A stretch of DNA of 9,416 bases, from NCBI GenBank assembly GCA_023430325.1, contig JAEZAU010000048.1, positions 1 through 9,416 of the forward strand. The letters are read 5' to 3'. This DNA comes from Bacteroidota bacterium. GTDB taxonomy: Bacteria; Bacteroidota; Bacteroidia; Flavobacteriales_F; PHOS-HE28. Below the pieces are notes generated by a model, which was not told the DNA's origin, did not search any database, and saw only the letters and a list, made by a program, of their open reading frames with translations. Shown piece by piece: positions 1-4,482 of the stretch (positions are counted from its first letter, which is position 1; each line of letters opens with the position of its first letter). The position numbers and the translations under genes are program-made.

Positions 1-273
1 CTTTCTGTTCTACAGTGATGATCATGATCCGATGCATCTCCATGTGCAGTCCGGCGATCGGGAAGGTATTATCATGCTGATCATCGTAGAGGGTATCCTC
101 GTTGAACTTCGATGGCGGAATAAGCGCGGTGCTACTATGTTGAATGAAAGGAGCAAAGGGACGCTGAGGCATTCGTGCGAGCCATGAAAGATGACATCGT
201 AGCCAAATGGACAGCGTTCTACGTAGAACATAAACGCATCAAACCGATGCGGGTAACACGGCGTATCAAATGA
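1..273 (+). pseudogene. DUF4160 family protein, 5'-truncated by the window edge and frameshifted
   Basis: Reading from base 2 gives the family's typical start, a Phe-Tyr-Ser-Asp-Asp-His stretch followed by PMHLHVQ and GDREGI, then a beta-rich segment (LIIVEGILVELRWRNK). This frame stops at about 187. The rest of the family pattern continues in the frame of base 1 from about 148: EQRDAEAFVRAMKDDIVAKW, then an Arg/Lys-rich tail ending at the TGA at 271-273. One missing A in the A-run at 147-149 would join the halves as LNEKEQRDAEAF, a natural sequence for the family. So either the gene has a one-base deletion or the assembly does. Roughly a dozen N-terminal residues lie left of the window. DUF4160 proteins are about 80-100 residues and of unproven function, often next to a DUF2442 gene as here. 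Family assignment is from the visible motif pattern; whether the gene is truly dead is open. Confidence 0.72.
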
Positions 274-587
274 ACATTCCAGAGGACGTTCGCATCAGAT
301 CAGCCACCTACAAGGGTGATTATTCGATCCGCTTCGAGTTCACTGATGGTCATGTATCAGAGATCGACTTCTACCCATTCTTGAGTGCGGCTGGCCAGAA
401 TCCCATGAACAGCCAGTATCTCGATGTGATCAGATTCCGAAATTACAGGCTTCACAAGAACGTAGACATTTTTTGGGATGACTGGGAAATGTGCTTCAGG
501 TTCGAGACGTTGTATACTGGCAAGCTTCCCAAGATGCCGAAGCGGATACAGACCACTCGCAAGATCAGGACATCATCCTCCCGGTGA
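270..587 (+). CDS. DUF2442 domain-containing protein
   Basis: A 105-residue protein whose first 85 residues follow the DUF2442 layout. A short lead comes first, then a strand pair (YSIRFEFTDGHVSEIDFYPF, residues 18-37), a middle segment with NPMNSQYLDVIRFRNYRL (44-61), then VDIFWDDWEMCFRFETLY (65-82), the usual aromatic/acidic end of the domain. Residues 86-105 are a basic, Ser/Thr-rich tail that I do not associate with the family. The ATG overlaps the stop of the preceding DUF4160 frame in the sequence ATGA, which indicates translational coupling and fixes the start. DUF2442 proteins are small and lack an established biochemical role; they often pair with DUF4160. A toxin-antitoxin-like function is possible but unproven. 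No signal peptide or membrane segment is visible, so it should be cytoplasmic. Confidence 0.8.
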   Translation: MNIPEDVRIRSATYKGDYSIRFEFTDGHVSEIDFYPFLSAAGQNPMNSQYLDVIRFRNYRLHKNVDIFWDDWEMCFRFETLYTGKLPKMPKRIQTTRKIRTSSSR

Positions 588-618
588 TGTTCGGGTCTTT
601 GAGGAAAGCTCAACCAAG

Positions 619-984
619 ATGTACGGATCAGTGTGCTCAACTTGGATCGCATTGTGCTTTCTGCTCTTATCTGGCTGCGCAACGCGTCGTTCAGCACCTG
701 TAGATGATCATTCTCACGTTTACGGTCGGCGCTGTGGTTTTACCAGTGAACAACCACTATTGCGGACCGAAATGGAAGGACTCATCACTCAGCGCGACAC
801 AACTTCATTATTACAATGGCTTACATCCAATGATCTCGTAAAGCAGGCATACGCGGTAGAAGCCTTGCGATCACTTGAAGGGAATGCTACCGTCAGTCTT
901 CGACAACAAGTAGCAGACCTCATCAAAGAGATCGAATCAAGTCCAAACCTGTTAAGACTTGCAACGGATGTCTACTTGAAATGA
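619..984 (+). CDS. Small predicted lipoprotein of unknown function
   Basis: A 121-residue protein. It opens with a hydrophobic signal segment (residues 8-18) and a clear lipobox LLSGC, which puts the lipidated cysteine at residue 20. After signal peptidase II cleavage the mature part would be about 100 residues, anchored to a membrane facing the periplasm or outer membrane. Residues 45-120 look mostly alpha-helical, and the run KQAYAVEALRSLE (75-87) resembles a HEAT-type helical repeat, but I cannot name a family. The reading frame is open from 478, but the ATG at 619 is preferred: it places the signal sequence at the N-terminus and has a purine-rich AGGAAAG about 10 bases upstream. The earlier ATG would add 47 residues overlapping the DUF2442 gene. 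It starts 31 bases after DUF2442 and may share its transcript. It converges with deoC. Confidence 0.75.
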   Translation: MYGSVCSTWIALCFLLLSGCATRRSAPVDDHSHVYGRRCGFTSEQPLLRTEMEGLITQRDTTSLLQWLTSNDLVKQAYAVEALRSLEGNATVSLRQQVADLIKEIESSPNLLRLATDVYLK

Positions 985-1035
985 AACCTCTGCGTGAAGC
1001 CTACGTGATCATATGCTCCGAGAGTATTGACGCAC

Positions 1036-1962
1036 TCAATCCAAACTAAAATAATCCGCACTCTGGTACCGCCCATCCTGCTCTTTCTGCAATTGCATCA
1101 GGATGTCGTTCGCCAGGCTGCTCGCGCCGAAACGGAACCAGAACGGATGGAGCCACTCCTCCCCTAGTTCCTCCTTCACCATCATCAGGTAGTGCAACGC
1201 TTCCTTGCTCTTGCGGATACCGCCGGCAGGTTTCATCGCGATCATCTTACCGGTCTTGAAGAAGTGATCGCGGATCGCATGCAACATCACCAGCGTGACT
1301 TCCATGGTGGCGGCCGGATTGATCTTGCCCGTACTGGTCTTGATGAAGTCGGCACCTGCGGCGATCGCGATGTCGCTGGCCAGCCTCACCTTGTCGTATG
1401 TACCGAGTTCGCCGGTCTCCAGGATCACTTTCAAGCGTGCATCGCCACAGGCTTCCTTGATCGCAGCGATCTCATCGAACACGTATGCATATTCCCCTTC
1501 ATGGAAATGGCCGCGTGAAATCACCATGTCGATCTCGTCGGCACCTTCGTTCACTGCGAACTTGGTGTCGGCGATCTTCACCGATCGCGGGGCCTGGCCG
1601 CTCGGGAATGCGGTTGATACCGATGCGACCTTCAGGTTAGTTCCTTGCAACGCTTTCTTCGCGGTGCGCACCAGCGTTGGGTAAACGCAGACCGCAGCAA
1701 CGGTAGGCAGACCTTCGATCGAGTCGTGCAGGTGCACGGCCTTGTAGCACATCTGGCGAACCTTGTTCTCGGTGTCGGCTCCTTCCAGCGTGGTAAGATC
1801 GATCATGCTCAGTGCGAGCTTCATGCCCTGCACCTTCGTTTCCTTCTTGATACTGCGGCTCTTTATGCGTGCCACGCGCTCTTCGATCCCCACCTGATCC
1901 ACTGTGGGCGTTGATCGTGGATCGGGCATCACGCGCGGAGCGGCTTTCGTGCTGATCGGCAT
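1036..1962 (-). CDS. deoC: Deoxyribose-phosphate aldolase (DeoC)
   Basis: A class I aldolase that splits 2-deoxy-D-ribose 5-phosphate into glyceraldehyde 3-phosphate and acetaldehyde, the last step in cytoplasmic breakdown of deoxyribonucleosides. The 308-residue protein shows the family's active site. The Schiff-base lysine is K208 in FIKTSTGK, the second lysine is K244 in MKPAGGIR, the catalytic aspartate is D145 in DEIDMVI, and C92 in AAVCVYP matches the conserved cysteine of the E. coli enzyme. It is longer than E. coli DeoC (259 residues) because of about 45 extra N-terminal residues and an extended C-terminus ending YFSLD; this long form is familiar from other Bacteroidota. The ATG at 1962 is the most upstream plausible start; M12 or M47 are alternatives, and no clear ribosome-binding site distinguishes them. 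It lies 67 bases after the second TonB-like gene, with a hairpin in the gap, so co-transcription is uncertain. No other nucleoside catabolism gene is in the window. Confidence 0.95.
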   Translation of the reverse strand: MPISTKAAPRVMPDPRSTPTVDQVGIEERVARIKSRSIKKETKVQGMKLALSMIDLTTLEGADTENKVRQMCYKAVHLHDSIEGLPTVAAVCVYPTLVRTAKKALQGTNLKVASVSTAFPSGQAPRSVKIADTKFAVNEGADEIDMVISRGHFHEGEYAYVFDEIAAIKEACGDARLKVILETGELGTYDKVRLASDIAIAAGADFIKTSTGKINPAATMEVTLVMLHAIRDHFFKTGKMIAMKPAGGIRKSKEALHYLMMVKEELGEEWLHPFWFRFGASSLANDILMQLQKEQDGRYQSADYFSLD

Positions 1963-1981
1963 GATGCGAAGATACTTCAGC

Positions 1982-2009
1982 AGCGAAGCCCGCTTGCGCA
2001 GGCTTCGCT
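1982..2009 (-). repeat. Intergenic hairpin between the second tonB-like gene and deoC
   Basis: A perfect 9-bp inverted repeat: AGCGAAGCC at 1982-1990 pairs with GGCTTCGCT at 2001-2009. Two more G-C pairs inside the 10-base loop can extend the stem past one mismatch. On the - strand it starts about 21 bases after the stop of the second TonB-like gene, the usual place for a terminator, but no U-run follows. It may be a weak or U-less terminator, a 3'-end stabilising structure, or a leader structure for deoC. Confidence 0.5.
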
Positions 2010-2029
2010 CCTTCGATCAACGGTAAAGA

Positions 2030-2722
2030 TCACTTAAACACGACCTTGATCGGAAGGTTGTATTGTACACGTACTGTTCTTCCACCTTGACGCCCTGGCT
2101 CCCAATCCGGCATTGCCTTCACCACACGACTTACTTCCTCATCACATGAGCCACCGATCCCTCGAAGCACTTTCACATCCTTGATCCTTCCCGCTTGATC
2201 CACCTCGAAAGTTATATAAATCGTGCCGGAAGAGCCGGATGCTATGCAGAGATCTGAAAGCTTCAAGTTCCTCTTCAGATATGCATACATCTCAGATTCG
2301 CCACCGGGAAACTCAGGCATGATCTCGGCCCATGGAACTATGGGTTCTACATATGGTTCCGGCCGGGGTGTGATCGGTGTGCCTACTGCGTCATCAGGAG
2401 CGGGTGGGTCATCGATCGCAGCATCTCCTTCATCAATGAACGGATCCGGTCCATCAACGATCTCAATGACCATCGGTGGTGCGCTCATCGGTTTCGCGGC
2501 CTTAGGCTTGGGAGGAATGGGCGATTTCGGCACGATCGGTGGCAGTATAACTTCAATGATCGGCCCATCTGGTAATTCAGCCAACGGCTTCTTGGGCAGG
2601 ACCTCCCAACTGGTCCATTCAAAGGCGACCAGCGTCAATGCCAATGGCAGCACAAAGGAGAACAGCATGAGCGCAGGCCTTCGCTTCTCCAGATCGAATT
2701 CGGGGTTTCTTCCATTCTTCAT
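2030..2722 (-). CDS. TonB-family energy transducer, second copy
   Basis: A 230-residue TonB-like protein expected to couple the inner-membrane proton motive force to outer-membrane transporters. The order is a short cytoplasmic head (KNGRNPEFDLEKRR, residues 2-15), one membrane segment (17-35), a Pro-rich and acidic periplasmic spacer (about 44-130), and a TonB C-terminal domain (about 133-230) with GTIYITFEVDQAGRIKDVKV, VVKAMPDWEPG and a final VQYNLPIKVVFK. The start at 2722 is chosen over an upstream TTG at 2770 because the resulting N-terminus aligns with the paralogue just upstream (NPE-DLE-RR). Cysteines 159 and 193 lie within the C-terminal domain, whereas the paralogue has its pair at other positions. 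The segment at 153-160 (LKLSDLCI) departs from the usual KYP motif seen in the other copy. A strong terminator upstream separates it from the first copy, so it needs its own promoter; I found no TAnnTTTG for it. Confidence 0.88.
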   Translation of the reverse strand: MKNGRNPEFDLEKRRPALMLFSFVLPLALTLVAFEWTSWEVLPKKPLAELPDGPIIEVILPPIVPKSPIPPKPKAAKPMSAPPMVIEIVDGPDPFIDEGDAAIDDPPAPDDAVGTPITPRPEPYVEPIVPWAEIMPEFPGGESEMYAYLKRNLKLSDLCIASGSSGTIYITFEVDQAGRIKDVKVLRGIGGSCDEEVSRVVKAMPDWEPGRQGGRTVRVQYNLPIKVVFK

Positions 2723-2737
2723 CACGTAGTGTTTAAT

Positions 2738-2760
2738 GTGGATGCCACCATGACATCCAC
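2738..2760. repeat. Dyad in the leader of the second tonB-like gene
   Basis: An inverted repeat with 7-bp arms, GTGGATG at 2738-2744 and CATCCAC at 2754-2760, separated by nine bases in which two further pairs are possible. It lies 15 bases upstream of the start codon of the second TonB-like gene on the - strand. It could be a 5'-leader hairpin limiting ribosome access or an operator; nothing seen here distinguishes these. Confidence 0.4.
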
Positions 2761-2836
2761 GTCTTAACAACGTTTTGCGAATGGCACCTTTTATTCCACT
2801 GGTGGGCCCAGGATCACCGTTCCTTCGATCGGAATG

Positions 2837-2872
2837 AAAAAGAAGACCCGCTGGTACTTCCAGCGGGTCTTC
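2837..2872 (-). terminator. Intrinsic terminator after the first tonB-like gene
   Basis: A perfect 13-bp stem (2842-2854 pairs with 2860-2872; arm GAAGACCCGCTGG) has a five-base loop. On the - strand it is followed directly by TTTTT (2841-2837). It begins 18 bases after the stop codon of the first TonB-like gene, as expected for a Rho-independent terminator. It separates the two tandem tonB-like genes into different transcription units. The orientation is clear, since the U-run lies only on the - strand side. Confidence 0.92.
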
Positions 2873-2890
2873 CAGAATGATGTTACATGA

Positions 2891-3595
2891 TCAGCGCAGG
2901 GTGAACTTCACCGGCAGGTTGTACCTGACCTGGACCGCTCTTCCCCGTTGCTTGCCGGGGCTCCATGCGGGCATGGCCTTGATCACACGGATGGCTTCTT
3001 CATCAAGACCGGCGCCTACGCCACGGAGCACTTTGATGTCCGTCGGCTTCCCATCCTTATCGATCACGTAGGTCACGTAAACGGTACCGGAAACGCCTGC
3101 CTCCTGCGCCATCTGTGGATACTTGATGCTTTTACCGAGGTATGCGAAGAGCTTTTCATCGCTACACTTCTTGCGGGCATCTTCGCTGGGCAGTCCTTCA
3201 CAGCCCGGGTAAGCAGGCATCTGTTCCACGATGGTGAAGATCTGCTCCTCCTCCACTTCTTCTACGCGCTGTTGGATCGGCTCCACCACGGTCTCGGTGG
3301 TCACTTCCATATCCACCACTTCCACTTCCTCCACCTCTTCTTCATCTTCGATGATCTCGATCTTGGTGGTGGGGGCCGGTGGCGGAGGCGGCGGAGGCGG
3401 AGGCGTGGCACTCGGCGGTATCACCTCCTCTTCCAGGAATTCCATGTCCAATTTCGCCATTTCATCGGGCCTATCCTCAAAGGCGGTCCACTCGAAGGCC
3501 ACTAGGGTGATGGCCAAAGCAGTAAGCAGGCCTATGATCATGAAGCTGCTCTTGCGCCGCTCCAGGTCCGCTTCAGGGTTCTTTCTGATCTCCAT
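2891..3595 (-). CDS. TonB-family energy transducer, first copy
   Basis: A 234-residue TonB-like protein. It has a cytoplasmic head MEIRKNPEADLERRK, one membrane segment (about 17-36), and a periplasmic spacer made of nine consecutive prolines (65-73) followed by a strongly acidic Glu/Val stretch (80-118). The C-terminal TonB domain (about 122-234) contains MPAYPGCE, KYPQMAQEAGVSGTVYVTYV, VIKAMPAWSPGKQ and RYNLPVKFTLR. Cysteines 132 and 144 could form a short disulfide loop. The ATG at 3595 is preferred to a GTG at 3610 because it matches the start of the paralogue. A TACTTTTG element 43 bases upstream and a strong terminator downstream suggest it can be a single-gene transcript, although read-through from gcvH and the VanZ gene is possible. 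Its place after sprA, gcvH and the VanZ gene matches an arrangement I recall from other Flavobacteriia. Its outer-membrane partner is unknown. Confidence 0.92.
   Translation of the reverse strand: MEIRKNPEADLERRKSSFMIIGLLTALAITLVAFEWTAFEDRPDEMAKLDMEFLEEEVIPPSATPPPPPPPPPAPTTKIEIIEDEEEVEEVEVVDMEVTTETVVEPIQQRVEEVEEEQIFTIVEQMPAYPGCEGLPSEDARKKCSDEKLFAYLGKSIKYPQMAQEAGVSGTVYVTYVIDKDGKPTDIKVLRGVGAGLDEEAIRVIKAMPAWSPGKQRGRAVQVRYNLPVKFTLR
3377..3403 (-). repeat. Polyproline-encoding tract in the first tonB-like gene
   Basis: Nine consecutive proline codons (mostly CCG and CCT, one CCA) encode residues 65-73 and form an imperfect CCG/CCT repeat. Polyproline spacers in TonB proteins are thought to form a stiff extended rod across the periplasm. 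Such runs usually need elongation factor P for efficient translation, and the tract could vary in length between strains. Confidence 0.85.
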
Positions 3596-3638
3596 GGCTC
3601 TCGTTTTCACATCCGTACACGTGAGTGCCGGTTCGGTT

Positions 3639-3646
3639 CAAAAGTA
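3639..3646 (-). promoter_or_regulatory. Candidate Bacteroidota -7 element for the first tonB-like gene
   Basis: The - strand reads TACTTTTG, an exact match to the -7 consensus TAnnTTTG of the primary sigma factor in Bacteroidota. It lies 43 bases before the start codon and just beyond the stop of the VanZ gene, giving a leader of about 35-40 bases. I see no TTG at the expected -33 position, so the call rests on one element only. The same eight bases occur before gcvH. Confidence 0.5.
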
Positions 3647-3652
3647 ATGCGT

Positions 3653-4048
3653 TCAGCTATTGTACGGCACCGATCTGCGTACCTCTGCCCGGCGAAGGAG
3701 TGCCGTTGCCAAGATCACACCGCCGGCATCAGCGGCCAGATCGGCAAGGTCACCGTTACGCCCCAGATCCAGGGCTTCCTGCAACAGTTCAATAGTACCG
3801 CCATACAGGATCACCATGGCGCCGATCATGAGATGGGAACGCAGCGTTCTGCCCGATCCGTACACGGCCTTCAGCACTAGACAATGGAGCACACCGAAAA
3901 GAAAGGCATGCACCAGCTTGTCGAAATGGATCCGATCGAGAAAGCCCGGCTCGGGAACGCTACTTTTCGGCAAAAGGCACAAAGCCAGGATCAACAACGC
4001 CCAATAGACGGCGAAGCGGCTCCATCTCCCCGACCTTCTAGCCTCCAA
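3653..4048 (-). CDS. VanZ-family membrane protein
   Basis: A 131-residue integral membrane protein with the VanZ-like pattern. A first membrane segment (residues 12-27) is followed by FDKLVHAFLFGVL (42-54) entering the second, a third segment (72-86) with YGGTIELLQ (82-90), then the loop LGRNGDLADLAADAGG (95-110) leading into the fourth (about 108-118). The D-K-H, E-Q and R-D-D-N/D residues are the family signature. VanZ itself gives low-level teicoplanin resistance; most relatives, including those near sprA, have no known function, so no antibiotic role should be assumed. No in-frame ATG precedes the first membrane segment. The likely start is the TTG at 4046-4048, which overlaps the last codons of gcvH and implies coupling by termination and re-initiation. 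The in-frame stop at 4073-4075 limits how far upstream the start can be. Confidence 0.87.
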   Translation of the reverse strand: MEARRSGRWSRFAVYWALLILALCLLPKSSVPEPGFLDRIHFDKLVHAFLFGVLHCLVLKAVYGSGRTLRSHLMIGAMVILYGGTIELLQEALDLGRNGDLADLAADAGGVILATALLRRAEVRRSVPYNS

Positions 4049-4418
4049 CGAGCGAACGATACTGTTCTGCGGTCATCAGTTCCGACAATTCATTCTTGTC
4101 AGAAAGCTTGATGCGCACCATCCAGCCTTTGCCATATGGATCGTTGTTCACCACGGCCGGATCATCTGACAAGCCGCCATTCAATTCCATGATGGTGCCG
4201 CTTACAGGCATGAACAGATCGCTCACGGTCTTCACGGCCTCAACAGTTCCGAACACCTCCTCCCGCTTCAGGTCCTGCCCGGAGGAATTGATGTCAATGA
4301 ATACGATGTCGCCCAATTCACCCTGGGCAAAATCGGTGATGCCGACAATGGCTTCATCGCCTTCCACCTTGATCCATTCGTGATCCTTCGTGTAACTCAG
4401 TTCCTGGGGAATGTTCAT
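4038..4418 (-). CDS. gcvH: Glycine cleavage system H protein
   Basis: The lipoyl carrier of the glycine cleavage complex. In the cytoplasm it shuttles the aminomethyl group from the P protein to the T protein and is re-oxidised by the L protein. The 126-residue length is normal (E. coli 129). The start YTKDHEWIKVEGDEAIVGIT (residues 9-28) and GELGDIVFIDI are typical. The lipoylated lysine is K63 in EAVKTVSDLFMPVSG, and NDDPYGKGWMVRIK follows near the C-terminus. No gcvT or gcvP is in the window, so the gene stands apart from its partners; as I recall, this is the usual position of gcvH next to sprA in Bacteroidota. H protein can also serve as a lipoyl donor or acceptor in lipoate metabolism. 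A TACTTTTG element 35 bases upstream suggests its own promoter. It overlaps the VanZ gene by 11 bases and is probably co-transcribed with it. Confidence 0.96.
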   Translation of the reverse strand: MNIPQELSYTKDHEWIKVEGDEAIVGITDFAQGELGDIVFIDINSSGQDLKREEVFGTVEAVKTVSDLFMPVSGTIMELNGGLSDDPAVVNNDPYGKGWMVRIKLSDKNELSELMTAEQYRSLVGG

Positions 4419-4446
4419 ATGCTGTTCTGTTAGGCGTTCGATCTAT

Positions 4447-4477
4447 CGATCGCCAAAAGTAGTGGCGCTTGCGATCG
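4447..4477 (-). promoter_or_regulatory. Candidate -7 element for gcvH within a small dyad
   Basis: The - strand reads TACTTTTG at 4461-4454, an exact TAnnTTTG match 35 bases upstream of the gcvH ATG. It lies inside a 5-bp inverted repeat (CGCCA at 4451-4455, TGGCG at 4463-4467) and is flanked by two CGATCG palindromes at 4447-4452 and 4472-4477. No TTG is visible at -33. A promoter is plausible, because gcvH otherwise depends on read-through from the roughly 7-kb sprA gene. Whether the dyad is an operator is speculation. Confidence 0.5.
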
Positions 4478-4482
4478 GTGGA

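Noticed and set aside
478..618. Longer start for the lipoprotein at 478
   Set aside because: It would bury the signal sequence and lipobox 47 residues inside the protein and overlap DUF2442; the ATG at 619 fits far better.
1026..1040. Possible terminator between the lipoprotein and deoC
   Set aside because: Only a 5-bp repeat (ATTGA/TCAAT) with no U-run, and it overlaps the deoC stop codon, so it is too weak to call.
2723..2770. TTG at 2770 as the start of the second TonB-like protein
   Set aside because: It adds 16 residues unlike the paralogue and crosses the leader dyad; the ATG at 2722 aligns with the first copy.
2948..3505. + strand frame with His/Phe-rich and poly-Arg runs, possibly a metal-binding protein
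   Set aside because: The His and Arg runs are the complement of the acidic and polyproline tracts of the first TonB-like protein.
3653..4048. Glycopeptide resistance role for the VanZ-family protein
   Set aside because: No vanA/vanH/vanX-type genes are nearby, and family members next to sprA have no known resistance role.
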